NCBI RefSeq assembly: GCF_021513275.1
Contig: NZ_CP090978.1
Location: 1,178,001 to 1,242,000 of the forward strand
Reading direction: 5' to 3'
Length of the DNA stretch: 64,000 bases
Origin: Paenibacillus hexagrammi
GTDB taxonomy: Bacteria > Bacillota > Bacilli > Paenibacillales > NBRC-103111
In this document: positions 9,101 through 17,894 of the stretch, piece by piece
How the letters are laid out: the number at the start of each line of letters is the position of its first letter
How positions within the stretch are numbered: the first letter of the stretch is position 1
Notes under the pieces: generated by a model
What the model was told of the DNA's origin: nothing
The model's database searches: none
Seen by the model: only the letters and a program-made list of their open reading frames with translations
Translations under genes and position numbers: made by a program

Positions 9101-9256
9101 GGTATCGATACTCCTGTTGAAGTGAAGGATCCGGTTACAGGCTGCAGCTACGCTTTTGAACTGGAAAGTGAGCGCACTGTGATGTTCGCGGCTGATCAAA
9201 CGGGGCAAGTGACGGCCGTTTACCGTCCTCGTGAAGTTCAAATCGAAGTGAAGTAA
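6143..9256 (+). CDS. Large clan GH-A glycoside hydrolase (GH42/GH5-like)
   Basis: A 1037-residue enzyme without signal peptide, so probably acting in the cytoplasm on imported oligosaccharides. The N-terminal third looks like a glutamine-amidotransferase-type/beta region, the middle is a TIM barrel, and the C-terminal part holds further beta domains. The acid/base Glu is in DLINEP (residue about 499) and the nucleophile is probably the Glu in LIQETG (residue about 663), as in clan A beta-galactosidases. ATG 6143 has GGAGG 8 bases upstream; ATG 6128 overlaps that site. It is monocistronic, with its own promoter, operator-like repeats and terminator. The substrate specificity is not determinable. 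Confidence 0.8.
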   Translation: MNSLIVFYDPTFPYEGVRPDEQQLAELASTGRLVTADELADALTSAEVLVHLHGRYFPKAAWGAIEALVSRGKGLVHIGSAPFKVPVFRGNDGWEQEAEQTTYHQKLQIHEMLPVDPSPIARYAALTELPLLAGKEAAFSIQPTVGLALHVTRADDQPGQIGSSGPMDAHILPLLKGISEDGREVAAPIVLLENTKGDFSGGRWILANLLTDETFWSQDGAAMLAEWAAFVQRGVTEIWFKPNYACYDPGDRAALTIQLQTLTHRTEESVNANRSWTFEVAVYKESISEPIWSTKAQMNASRELSYKRFQVPVDLEAGFYTAECRAVADTGEVRTFRQGFWGYDAELLRQGEFMSCDRDYMIKDGRPLPIVGMTYMTSDVARKFLFMPNVSVWDKDIAQMAKAGINLIRTGIWSAWRQVMFVDGHPYEEVLRAIDAFILTAKKHDIEVTFNFFAFTPEAWEGVNPYLDPRSVEAQKRFISAVVSRHAETTNVHWDLINEPSMFNPDKPFAGPQSAHDKFEQQAFVAWLEERHGDIRKLQERWNMSPAELPDFTSVRLPDASEMNMNTTETLEKKGSPWLDYTLFTMEMHNRWAHELIATIRSINPKQLATVGQDEGLGAQRPSPFFYAEAVDYTTVHSWWLMDQLVWDGIFSKAPDKPNLIQETGIMYVETPDGRAKRSELELRNILERKYAYSFSTGGAGAVQWIWNINFYMNNINESHIGALRADGTEKPEADVSYDFGSFMGEIRDLFAGRKLEEVAVVFPYSNDFSTRKLAFDATSKLTRTLAYEMNVPFRGLGEYHLESLEQDAPKLIIVPSAHNFSGAALEKLTNHVKHNGGTLLFTGPLGLDEYWTPRARLTDVIGDTVLSNVLREELMEVEGKRYPVSFGGARIAQANKEISLSDSAGGSQISQVNRYALGQGQLIWCPLPVELNERSEALISLYTYALQQAGVEAELEWTQGGEWPGLYGRKLSFNEGALFIFVSEFGIDTPVEVKDPVTGCSYAFELESERTVMFAADQTGQVTAVYRPREVQIEVK

Positions 9257-9276
9257 GACATTACTGAGAAATAAAC

Positions 9277-9316
9277 AAAGCCTTCCAATCAGTTCCTGCT
9301 GATTTGGAAGGCCTTT
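9277..9316. terminator. Bidirectional terminator between hydrolase and abrB
   Basis: GCCTTCCAATCAG and CTGATTTGGAAGGC form a stem of about 13 bp with one bulge, flanked by AAAG and CTTT. It lies between convergent genes. Confidence 0.75.
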
Positions 9317-9325
9317 ATGCTTTAT

Positions 9326-9562
9326 TTACAAAATTTCATCCATACAGCTGTTACAAACCAGCTTTCCTTTGAAGTAGCTCATATTCTCGAAGTTTCCGCA
9401 AAACACACAAGCGGGCATATATTTTTTCAATGTGATTCTCTCGGGATCTACGTAGACCTCAATCGCATCCCCGATCTCGATGTGCAATGTGCGGCGCAAT
9501 TCTATGGGCAATACGATCCGGCCTAGCTCATCCACTTTTCTAACGATACCAGTGGATTTCAT
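9326..9562 (-). CDS. abrB: AbrB-family transition-state regulator with Cys-rich tail
   Basis: A 78-residue DNA-binding protein. Residues 1-48 are a SpoVT-AbrB swapped-hairpin domain (KSTGIVRKVDELGRIVLPIE) very close to AbrB/Abh of Bacillus. The C-terminal half differs: C52-x2-C55 and C70-x2-C73 could bind one zinc in place of the AbrB multimerisation domain. AAAGGAGG precedes the ATG. It should control entry into stationary phase and sporulation genes. Whether it is the AbrB orthologue or a paralogue cannot be settled from the window. Confidence 0.88.
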   Translation of the reverse strand: MKSTGIVRKVDELGRIVLPIELRRTLHIEIGDAIEVYVDPERITLKKYMPACVFCGNFENMSYFKGKLVCNSCMDEIL

Positions 9563-10065
9563 GTAACGTCCTCCTTTGCCATAATATCGAGCAGTCGAGT
9601 AATAAGTATTCTTAACTACCTATTCCACATTTGCTCTGAAATTCCTTTAAATGACTACATTTTCATCTTTTCCATCATCGCTCGCGGATGGATTGCCCTC
9701 ATTCGTTTTGCATGAATCCTCATTCGTTTCGTATGAATCCTCTTCGTCTCGCAGGAATCCTCTTCGTTTGGCAAAAACATAGCCCTCCTTTTCGGAATTT
9801 GCTGCAATTTATGTAAAGTAAACTAACACAATAAACGAAAAACTTCGGTTTCTTTTTGTATGCTAGGTAGCTCAGAGAATGTAACCAATGATACTTGCCT
9901 ATTGAATGTTTGACAAATACGGTAACTTTTCAATAGAAAACAGCGAATTATCATGAAATCTCGGTAAATTCATCTTGCGAAAAGTCGGTTCCGGCATTAA
10001 AATGTCGAGATATAGAATGTTACATAATATAACATAAAATGTGTGATTTAAGGGAGGCTGGAGCT
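9563..10065. other. 503-bp gene-free region upstream of abrB and the chemoreceptor
   Basis: The two divergent genes share this long region. It holds the four-copy tandem repeat at 9697-9777 and otherwise AT-rich sequence. No open frame with a ribosome-binding site was found. Confidence 0.6.
9697..9777. repeat. Four-copy 19-21 bp tandem direct repeat
   Basis: Units start at 9697, 9718, 9739 and 9759. The first reads CCTCATTCGTTTTGCATGAA and the later ones keep the CCTC-TTCGTtTsGCA core with decreasing identity. The period is 20-21 bases, two helical turns, so all copies face the same side of the DNA. Confidence 0.8.
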
Positions 10066-12273
10066 ATGTTCGGTTGGCTTGGATTTAACAAGGGGATGCC
10101 ATTGTGGTGGTCATACCGCTTAAATAAGCATCTAAAGGAGGATGTGGAACACATCTTCGAGGGGATAGCCCAAACCCGTATGGAAATTCTGCAAAGCTGG
10201 GTAGAGGAATATTGGTCCAATCTGGATCGATTGCGAAGCCAACTGCTGGAGTACCAGGCTCAGTCCGGTCAACTGAAGCCTAACGACAACGTAATCCGGC
10301 AGCTATTTGCGGCAGCACAGAAGCGGGGCGTCGATTTCTCTGAGATCTACCTATTAAATGATAAGGATACGGTCACTCATTCTACATATAGTCATCATAT
10401 CGGACAAACATATACAGGTGTTAATGTGATTACAAGAGGTCTTCAAGAGGTGAAAAAAGGGCATAAGTGTCTATTCGGACCCTATTCTGACCCGATGACA
10501 CTAAGGATTGGTCCCAGCACTTCTTCCTTCCATGATGCGATGACGCTTCTGTACATGGTGCCGCTGGAAGAAGGCGGAGTCTGGAAAGGAACGTTATGCG
10601 GCCGTGTGCCGAACGACGTCCTGGGAGATTTGATTCAGAGGGAGTCCGGGCATGTGTATCCGGATTCAGGTGATAACTATATTTTCATGGCTAAGCCGTG
10701 CCTCAATACGCATATTGCTCCGGGAACGGCATTATCCAGAAGCCGGTTTGAAGATTTAACCTTCACTCATGGAGATAACCTGAAGGATGGAGTGAAAACC
10801 GATTTTGGCGTTGTCAGTGTCAAAGAACATACGGAGCTGGAGCTTGTCTTCACGGACCCTGCAACTGGAGAGCTTCATCCAGGTGTAGCTGGAACCATTC
10901 AGAATGGGCATAACCTGTTCGTTGAATTCCCCGGATATTCCGATTATCGACATATACCGGTTATCGGTAAGGGTGTGACTTTTCAATTGCCGCATTGCCC
11001 GGATGTATGGGGCATGATGTGCGAGGGGGACCTGGAGGAGGTTTACCGGTTCCGGAGTATGAGTTGGAAGCTGCATCGCATGCAGATTGGGTTTATAGCT
11101 GGATTTGTCCTTCTCACCTCGGCTTCGTATTTGCTGCTTAACGGTCGGATTCCCGTATGGGGCGGCACGGCGCTGATCGCTGTACTCGGACTGATTTATG
11201 GACTGTTGGGAGCCTCATTCATTCAAAAGAAAGGGACTCAGCCGATCTCCAAGCAGCTCGAGGAGATTAATCGCTTTATTCGCATGAATGCGGAGGGCGG
11301 CGGAGATTTGACCCAGCGCCTGCAGTTGAACCGTTTTTCCAGCAGTGAGACCGGGGAACTTGCCAAATGGATTAATAACATGATCGATTCACTGGAAGGC
11401 ATTATGCTTAAGGTTCAGAAAGCCGCAGGTGAAGTCCAAGAGAGTCAGGAGCGGCTCAGCGACTCAGCGGGATCAACGGAGGTCTCGACACAGCGAATGA
11501 GCGGTAAAATTCACGACATGATCCGTTCGCTGCTGGGGCAGCTGCAGGATATTGATGTCGCGAAGGACGTCTCGCATACTATGAGCGGAACGCTTCGCGA
11601 GCTGGAGCAGAAGGCATCGGATCAAATTGCCGTAGCTCAGGATGAAGTGCATCGCATCGGTGATAAGATGCAGCATATTACAAGCAAGGTTGCTGAGACG
11701 AATCGTACGATTCAGACATTCCTGCATACGACACAGGAAATACCGAAGCTGCTAAAGGTTATTGAAGAGATTTCCGCTCAGACGAATCTGCTTTCCTTGA
11801 ATGCTTCTATTGAAGCGGCGCGGGTAGGGGAGCATGGCAAAGGTTTCTCCGTCGTAGCCGATGAAATCCGCAAGCTGTCCGATTTGACGAAGGAGTCGAC
11901 CAAGGAGATTAATGAGACAATAGCACTGATCGAGCGGCATGCGAAAGAAGCGTTCGTCTCCATGGAGGAAGGTACGAAGGTTGTGGAGGAGGGCACACAA
12001 ATTGTCGCCGCAGCGTCAGAAATTCTTAGCCGTGCTAACGCTCATGACACGATGAAGACGCAGGTCGTTGAGGAAGTGGTTGCCCTTATGGAGAAGATTG
12101 CCGCAGTCAGTATCGAAAACCGCCAAATTTCCGCGGAGGTCGAAGATACGGTACAGGCCCTACTGATGGATATGAACCGTGTCAAACACACGACGGGCAC
12201 GGTTGGCTCGATCACGCAATCCCTGCTGATGCTGGTCAACCAGTTTCATCTTAAGACCGACCGAGTTCGTTAA
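10066..12273 (+). CDS. Methyl-accepting chemotaxis protein with N-terminal cytosolic sensor
   Basis: A 735-residue chemoreceptor. It has no membrane segment at its N-terminus: about 335 residues of sensor region, probably Cache/PAS-like, come first, then two hydrophobic segments (about 345-395) forming a hairpin, then a HAMP-like linker and the signalling coiled coil with LNASIEAARVGEHGKGF and VVADEIRKLS. This predicts that the sensor lies in the cytoplasm. GGGAGG lies 8 bases before ATG 10066; an ATG at 10039 precedes that site. The next gene encodes a hemerythrin, so oxygen or redox taxis is possible (inference). Confidence 0.87.
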   Translation: MFGWLGFNKGMPLWWSYRLNKHLKEDVEHIFEGIAQTRMEILQSWVEEYWSNLDRLRSQLLEYQAQSGQLKPNDNVIRQLFAAAQKRGVDFSEIYLLNDKDTVTHSTYSHHIGQTYTGVNVITRGLQEVKKGHKCLFGPYSDPMTLRIGPSTSSFHDAMTLLYMVPLEEGGVWKGTLCGRVPNDVLGDLIQRESGHVYPDSGDNYIFMAKPCLNTHIAPGTALSRSRFEDLTFTHGDNLKDGVKTDFGVVSVKEHTELELVFTDPATGELHPGVAGTIQNGHNLFVEFPGYSDYRHIPVIGKGVTFQLPHCPDVWGMMCEGDLEEVYRFRSMSWKLHRMQIGFIAGFVLLTSASYLLLNGRIPVWGGTALIAVLGLIYGLLGASFIQKKGTQPISKQLEEINRFIRMNAEGGGDLTQRLQLNRFSSSETGELAKWINNMIDSLEGIMLKVQKAAGEVQESQERLSDSAGSTEVSTQRMSGKIHDMIRSLLGQLQDIDVAKDVSHTMSGTLRELEQKASDQIAVAQDEVHRIGDKMQHITSKVAETNRTIQTFLHTTQEIPKLLKVIEEISAQTNLLSLNASIEAARVGEHGKGFSVVADEIRKLSDLTKESTKEINETIALIERHAKEAFVSMEEGTKVVEEGTQIVAAASEILSRANAHDTMKTQVVEEVVALMEKIAAVSIENRQISAEVEDTVQALLMDMNRVKHTTGTVGSITQSLLMLVNQFHLKTDRVR

Positions 12274-12369
12274 AATCATCTGTGAATCCTTCGCATGTTA
12301 GCGAGCTCATGCTGCATACAATGGTAGCAGTAGGAAGTTAGCAGCGTAAGTGTGAAGGAGGGACGTATA

Positions 12370-12912
12370 TTGGATATTCGGTTGGGTGCTCAGGCAAAGT
12401 CGGAGCTCGCGGCACACCCCGCCCATTTTCCGGCCATCGTTCAAAGATTAAAGGAAGAGCATGAACAAATGCGGGATCAGCTCGCGGAGATCCGTACGAT
12501 GGCGGTTTCATTATATTCGCTCACCGATTGCTCGATCGGCATGTGCAAGCTTATTGAGCTTCAGGACCGCATCCTGTCACTCGTGGAAGAATTGGAGCAG
12601 CATTCCGAATGGGAGGAGAAGGAGCTGTTTCCGCTGCTGCAGTCTTATTTCAGCCGTGCGAAAGCCTTCTCGATAGCCCGCTCGATCATTGTCCTTGAAC
12701 AGGACCACGACCTGGCGAAGCAGGTTGTCAAAGCCTACGTGGACGGTGTGAATGCCATGCGAGTCCCAATCGATATGGAATTTCTGCATTACATGACGGC
12801 TGAGCTGGTCCGAGCTTGCCTGCTTCTGCTAAAGCATTTTACCCTGGAGGAGGAGCTTGTGTACCCGCTGATCAATCAGATCCTGTCGGAGCTGGAATCT
12901 GCGTCGATTTAA
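12370..12912 (+). CDS. Hemerythrin HHE domain protein
   Basis: A cytoplasmic four-helix protein of about 180 residues with the metal ligands of the HHE family: EEHEQM, HSEWEEKELFP, EQDHDLA and KHFTLEEELVYP. It should carry a di-iron centre binding oxygen or nitric oxide. AAGGAGGG stands 7 bases before a TTG at 12370, which I take as the start; a GTG at 12352 overlaps the site. It is 96 bases after the chemoreceptor stop without a terminator between, so cotranscription is likely. Confidence 0.85.
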   Translation: MDIRLGAQAKSELAAHPAHFPAIVQRLKEEHEQMRDQLAEIRTMAVSLYSLTDCSIGMCKLIELQDRILSLVEELEQHSEWEEKELFPLLQSYFSRAKAFSIARSIIVLEQDHDLAKQVVKAYVDGVNAMRVPIDMEFLHYMTAELVRACLLLLKHFTLEEELVYPLINQILSELESASI

Positions 12913-12928
12913 CAAGTAAAGGATATGA

Positions 12929-12974
12929 ATAAGGAGCCTGTCGCACGGAATTCGTACGAAGGCTCCTTTATTTA
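12929..12974. terminator. Bidirectional terminator
   Basis: AAGGAGCCT and AGGCTCCTT form a 9-bp stem between convergent genes, with T-rich flanks on both strands. Confidence 0.75.
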
Positions 12975-12995
12975 CGCTTTATATATGAAGTTATG

Positions 12996-13900
12996 CTATG
13001 CTTCTAAGCGGCTCATCGTCGCTTCCTCGCATTCCTTAGAGCAGAACCGGTTATGCTCTTCTTCGCACTCCTCGCAGACAACATGCTGCAAGTGGCAGTA
13101 GTCGTTAGCACAGTTCACGTAACGGTCTTCCGGTTTACCGCAGTGATAGCAGTGGCCTACGATAACATCCTCATCGGTCTGGTTGATCGGAACCGAAATC
13201 CGCTCGTCAAATACGTAGCATTTGCCGTCAAACAATCGTCCTTGCACCTCAGGATCTTTCCCGTAGGTCACGATTCCCCCGTCAAGCTGATACACTTCCT
13301 TAAAGCCTTCTTTGATTAAGAATCCGGAAAGCTTCTCGCATCTGATCCCGCCTGTGCAGTACGTTAGGATCGGCTTGTCCTTGTAATCCTGCAGGTTGCT
13401 GCGGATCCATTCCGGGAACTCCTTTGTAGTCTCCACTTCAGGGCGGATGGCGCCGCGGAAATGGCCGATATCAAATTCGTAATTGTTGCGGCCGTCGAGC
13501 ACGATTACGTCTTCCTGTTGAAGCTTCTCATAAAATTCCTTCGGCTTCAGATGGGTCCCTGTCAAAGTGTTTGGATTTACATCTTCTTCCAGTCTGAAAG
13601 TAACCAGTTCTTTTTTGGACGGACAAAAATTTTCTGGAATGCATGCTTGTCGCTCTCGTCTATTTTGAACACCATATCCCGAAATTGAGGGAGCTGGCGC
13701 ATGAGCTTCATGTAAGCCTCGGTTTGTTCCACAGTTCCGGAGAGCGTACCATTGATGCCCTCGGGGGCAATCAGAATACGGCCTTTCACGCCCAGTTTTT
13801 TGCAAAAAGCCAGATGCTCTTTGGCAAATGCTTCCGGATCCGTAATAGTTACAAATTTATAATATAACAATATTCGGTATGAAGCCTCTATGGAATTCAT
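12996..13900 (-). pseudogene. trhO: tRNA uridine(34) hydroxylase TrhO (rhodanese family), frameshifted
   Basis: TrhO hydroxylates uridine 34 of some tRNAs. The N-terminal ferredoxin-like part (13900 down to about 13617) ends in one frame and the rhodanese part, with [11 protein letters not shown] and its catalytic Cys, continues in another. The C-terminus has a Cys-rich metal-binding tail (CYHCG, CANDYC, CEEC, CSKEC). The break is in a run of six A (coding strand; 13611-13616 plus), where seven would restore KKELVTF. The run is also a textbook slippery heptamer, A AAA AAG, in the upstream frame. Start 13900 has AGGTGG 6 bases upstream. I judge a homopolymer indel or sequencing error most likely. 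Confidence 0.85.
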
Positions 13901-13992
13901 ATTAAACCACCTATACATTTGGATTGCATGCTCAGCAAATAAGCATAAGCTAATAGTGACATAAATCTACACTTATTTCAATCGGACAAAGA

Positions 13993-16900
13993 TTACCTGA
14001 CCAGATATCCTTCGATTGCGTCAAATACCTGCGATAGCTCTTCAGTAACGCTGTTTAGCTCGCGTGCGGCGTCGAGTGTGCCCGATTCAATTTGATCACG
14101 GATAGACTGTTCCAACCAGCTTGCGGCTTGAAAGAGCCGATTGGCCGAGATATTGCCGGACGTTCCCCGAAGTGTATGGAGCTCTCTTAGCAGCCTGTCC
14201 CACTCTTGCTGTTGGTATAACGAGTGAAGCTGGAAGGCTGCATCCTGATACTGTTTTTGAAACTGCTGAAGCATATGTGTGTAGATGCTCATTTTCCCTC
14301 CTACTCGTTGCAGAGCCTGCTCCACGTTCAGAATATCTGCAACCTTATCCATTACAGAAGCCGGCACAGCAAGAGGGTAGCTAGCCTTAGCTGCTTGAGG
14401 AAGCTTCTCAGGTTGCAAACATTGTTCAATTACTTGAAACAACTGTTCAGGAAGAATGGGCTTGGTGACCATTTCATTCATGCCGGCTTGCAGACAAGCT
14501 TGCCTTTGTTGATGGGTTGAAGCCGCTGTAAGCGCAACAATGGGGGTTTGCGCGTATTCATGCAGAAGCCGGACTCTTCTTGTTGTTTCCAGACCGTCAA
14601 GCTCGGGCATGTGAATGTCCATGACAATAAGGGAATAGTTGTTTCGTTGAACGCATAGAAGCGCATCCGTACCATTGTTCGCTAAGTGAACCTGATAGCC
14701 TCTGCTTTCGAGTAATGTTTTGGCAACGGTTTGATTAATCTCGTTATCCTCGACAACAAGTATAAGAGGAGGCTGGCTTTGTTCTGTACTGTCACCGGCT
14801 GTCTGCTCTGCCGGACGAGAGACGTACTTGGAAGCGGCCACCTCCGTTAACGCTCGACGCAGCGCCCCTGGACTGACCGGCTTCACGATCACTGCATCAG
14901 GCCATACATGCTCTGGAAGTTGAGTAAGAGCGTCCCGTCCGGCTAGTGTCGTGTAAACAATCGTGCGGATATTGTTGTTACGGCACTGGTCATGCAGCTC
15001 GAGCCAGCTTTCCTCGCCGTACATATCGGGAGCCTCCATGTCCAGCAGCATGGCGTCAAGTGGAATGATGGAAGCGGCTTTTGCAGCTTCCTCCCATGAG
15101 GCGATGCCGGCTGCTTCGGAGACACAAGCTTCCAACATCCCCGTCAGGGATTCTCTCAGCTCAGCGTGATCCTCGACAATCAGGGCTTTTCCAAGAAACA
15201 GTCTGTTCTCGAAATGGTCATCTTGTTGTTCATGAAGCTCCAAGGGGAGAGAGACCCGGAATTCACTGCCAAGCCCTGGGCTGCTGGATACGTTGATCGT
15301 TCCGCCCATCCGTTCGATAAGGTTTTTGGTTATAACTAGACCAAGTCCGGTTCCTCCATACTTCCTGCTGGTGGATCCGTCGGCTTGCGTAAAGGGCTGA
15401 AACAAATGAGGGAGCTCAGCCTCAGATATGCCAATTCCAGTATCTCTCACAGAGATACCTACCTGTACGCATCCGTCACAGCTTAGCTGATTGGCATCAA
15501 TTTGTAACGATATGGTTCCTTCATCTGTGAACTTGATGGCATTCCCGGTTAGATTCAACAGTACTTGGTAAAGCCGAAGCGGGTCCCCTACGACATGAAG
15601 CGGCAGATGTTTATCTATTTTGCAAATGAATTCGATCGGTTTATTACCCAGAAGCACACTAAGTGTATCGCAAACTCGATCCACCGCTTCATCCAAGCGG
15701 AAGGGAATATGCTCGATGACGAGCTTGTTTGCCTCGATTTTTGAGAAGTCCAAAATATCTCGGATGATTTCGGACAACGAACGGGATGAAGCTGCGATTT
15801 TGTTCACATAGTCCTTCTGAAGTCCGGATAACTCTGTGCGTTCGAGCAAGTAGGTAAGTCCCACGATTCCGTTAAGAGGTGTACGAATTTCATGGCTCAT
15901 GCGGGCAAGAAACATACTTTTGGCCTGATTGGCTTCTTCAGCTTCCTGCTTAGCCCGAACTAACTCGACCTGCGCGCGTTTTTGGTCCGTGATATCTCTA
16001 GTAATGGCTGAATAATAATGTACGCTTCCATCTGAAGTGATATGGGGGACAATAATCAGAGAGATCACAAGGCGTACGTTGGTTTTGGTTAAAAATTCGG
16101 CCTCCGTCTCCCAGAAGCCCTGTTTGACGGAAATGAGCAAGCCTTCATAAAAATCAATTGGACTGAGCATTTCTACATAATCGCTGAAGTGTCTTTTGCT
16201 CTCTGCTGCATCCTGATGACCGTAGTAGCGTCGACCAACCTGATTCATGTACAAGATGTACCCATGCTGATCAAAGGTAAGGATGATGTCATGCGCGTTT
16301 TCAACAATTGCGAGCAGTCGGTCTTTAGTCGCTGTATTTTCCTTGATATCGCTAACATCCCTTGCGATGCACACAAAGCCCTTCATGCTCCCATCAGGAT
16401 GTGTGATGATGCTCACATTAGACTCCACGTAAAAGCGGCTGCCGTCCTTGCGGCGCCAGATCCATTCCGTATCCTCGGGCATTTCGCGTAAGGATTTGAT
16501 GACGAGGGCGGTGCAATCTTCCGGGATTTTCTCCTGAAGCTCTGCGGAATAACGGGTTGCCCGTTCCCGAAGCTGGTCGGGATCCAACCACAGCGCAGGA
16601 GTCTGACATTTTAACACCTCTGTAAGCTTGTAACCGAGCATGTCTTCTGCTCGAGCATTGAAGTGAAGAATAGAAAACTCCGGATCCATGACGATCATGG
16701 CGTATTGATTGTGGTGAATGAAAGCCTCGAAGGGCTCGAAGAGCTCCCTTAAGTTTTCAATCATGCCATTGACGGAATGGGCGAGGGCTCCAAGCTCATC
16801 CTTACTCGTAACTCGTAGCGGCTTCATATGCAAGTCTCCAGCCGCCACAGCCTCCGTGACCCTAAGGATTTGCATGATTGGCTTGATGACGATCGAATGC

Positions 16901-17790
16901 GCAGCCCAATCAATAAAGTAAGAAAGGACAAAGACGGTTATCAGAATGAGACCGATGGTAGTCCATAAGAGTGACTTGGCCGGTGCTTCAAATGACTTCA
17001 TCGGGATTGTGTACGCAAGAAACCAATCAAGATTAGGCACGTAGGTGTAAAACACACGCTTTTCGCTGCCGCCAAAGGTGGCGTTAAAAAATCCCGAATC
17101 CTTCGTAACGATGCTTTTTAACCTCTCCTTCATGCCGGGATTGGAGGTGTAAATATTTTCAGACAAAATAAGCGACGGATCGGAATTGTACAGCATGAGT
17201 CCATCCCGATTGATGATGAGGCAATTCCCATGCTCGAATGGTGCGATTAAATGCTTGTCGAACGTATCCGTAGCATCCAGAGCGACATCAACAATGCGCA
17301 CCACCTCATGGTGCTCATTGAAAACGGGCACGGTGATGCTGATGATGTATTGCTTCGTTCTTTTGCTGAAAAGCGGATCGGAAATGAAGGTTTTTCCGGT
17401 ACGTGCAGCTTGAAAGTGTTTCTCACCGGCTATATGCAAGGTCTCACCCGTGGTGAACGTTAAATTGCCTTGCAGGTCAATAATCCCCATGGAATAAAAG
17501 CGATTGCCGCCGGTGCTAAGCTCTTGGCTTAGATACTCTAGCTGATCTTGCAAAGTGCCGCTTTTCATCACTTCTACACGGCTGATCAGTTCCACTTCGG
17601 CAAGCCGGATCGATAAGAAATCATACATATTTTGAGCGGACTGTCGGACTGAAGACACGGCATGTTCCTCGAGCTGGGAAATCAGTTTATCTTTTGACAG
17701 CTTGTAATTGGTAAAGCCGACGAAGCATAAGGAAATGGATGTAACGAGTACGACTGCTGCCAGCAGTTTAAATCGAAGCGATAATGACAT
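13993..17790 (-). CDS. Hybrid sensor histidine kinase with two receivers and HPt
   Basis: A 1265-residue membrane phosphorelay kinase. In order: membrane segment (6-27), extracellular dCache sensor (about 35-270), membrane segment (about 275-300), HAMP, two PAS domains (about 360-490 and 500-620), HisKA with ARMSHEIRTPLNG, HATPase with GGTGLGL, receiver 1 (VEDH, LLDMEAPD, VKPVS), receiver 2 (VVEDNEIN, VMDIHMPELDG, TKPI) and an HPt domain with HTLRGTSGNIS. All phospho-acceptor residues look intact. GGAGG lies 8 bases before the ATG. No cognate output regulator is adjacent; a sporulation or chemotaxis link is open. Confidence 0.92.
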   Translation of the reverse strand: MSLSLRFKLLAAVVLVTSISLCFVGFTNYKLSKDKLISQLEEHAVSSVRQSAQNMYDFLSIRLAEVELISRVEVMKSGTLQDQLEYLSQELSTGGNRFYSMGIIDLQGNLTFTTGETLHIAGEKHFQAARTGKTFISDPLFSKRTKQYIISITVPVFNEHHEVVRIVDVALDATDTFDKHLIAPFEHGNCLIINRDGLMLYNSDPSLILSENIYTSNPGMKERLKSIVTKDSGFFNATFGGSEKRVFYTYVPNLDWFLAYTIPMKSFEAPAKSLLWTTIGLILITVFVLSYFIDWAAHSIVIKPIMQILRVTEAVAAGDLHMKPLRVTSKDELGALAHSVNGMIENLRELFEPFEAFIHHNQYAMIVMDPEFSILHFNARAEDMLGYKLTEVLKCQTPALWLDPDQLRERATRYSAELQEKIPEDCTALVIKSLREMPEDTEWIWRRKDGSRFYVESNVSIITHPDGSMKGFVCIARDVSDIKENTATKDRLLAIVENAHDIILTFDQHGYILYMNQVGRRYYGHQDAAESKRHFSDYVEMLSPIDFYEGLLISVKQGFWETEAEFLTKTNVRLVISLIIVPHITSDGSVHYYSAITRDITDQKRAQVELVRAKQEAEEANQAKSMFLARMSHEIRTPLNGIVGLTYLLERTELSGLQKDYVNKIAASSRSLSEIIRDILDFSKIEANKLVIEHIPFRLDEAVDRVCDTLSVLLGNKPIEFICKIDKHLPLHVVGDPLRLYQVLLNLTGNAIKFTDEGTISLQIDANQLSCDGCVQVGISVRDTGIGISEAELPHLFQPFTQADGSTSRKYGGTGLGLVITKNLIERMGGTINVSSSPGLGSEFRVSLPLELHEQQDDHFENRLFLGKALIVEDHAELRESLTGMLEACVSEAAGIASWEEAAKAASIIPLDAMLLDMEAPDMYGEESWLELHDQCRNNNIRTIVYTTLAGRDALTQLPEHVWPDAVIVKPVSPGALRRALTEVAASKYVSRPAEQTAGDSTEQSQPPLILVVEDNEINQTVAKTLLESRGYQVHLANNGTDALLCVQRNNYSLIVMDIHMPELDGLETTRRVRLLHEYAQTPIVALTAASTHQQRQACLQAGMNEMVTKPILPEQLFQVIEQCLQPEKLPQAAKASYPLAVPASVMDKVADILNVEQALQRVGGKMSIYTHMLQQFQKQYQDAAFQLHSLYQQQEWDRLLRELHTLRGTSGNISANRLFQAASWLEQSIRDQIESGTLDAARELNSVTEELSQVFDAIEGYLVR

Positions 17791-17894
17791 TCAGCGATCC
17801 TCCGTAGGATGTAGGAAATTCTCACCTTTCTTATATCGGTTGAAGAGCTCCATTCAATTAAAATGTATTTTATAGTCATATATGAGTCACAAAC

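Noticed and set aside
9697..9777. CRISPR array
   Set aside because: The four units are directly abutting with no spacers and diverge from one another, so this is a tandem repeat.
13993..17790. Degenerate first receiver domain in the hybrid kinase
   Set aside because: On inspection the acidic pair, the phospho-acceptor Asp in LLDMEAPD, the Thr and the Lys are all present, so it is likely functional.
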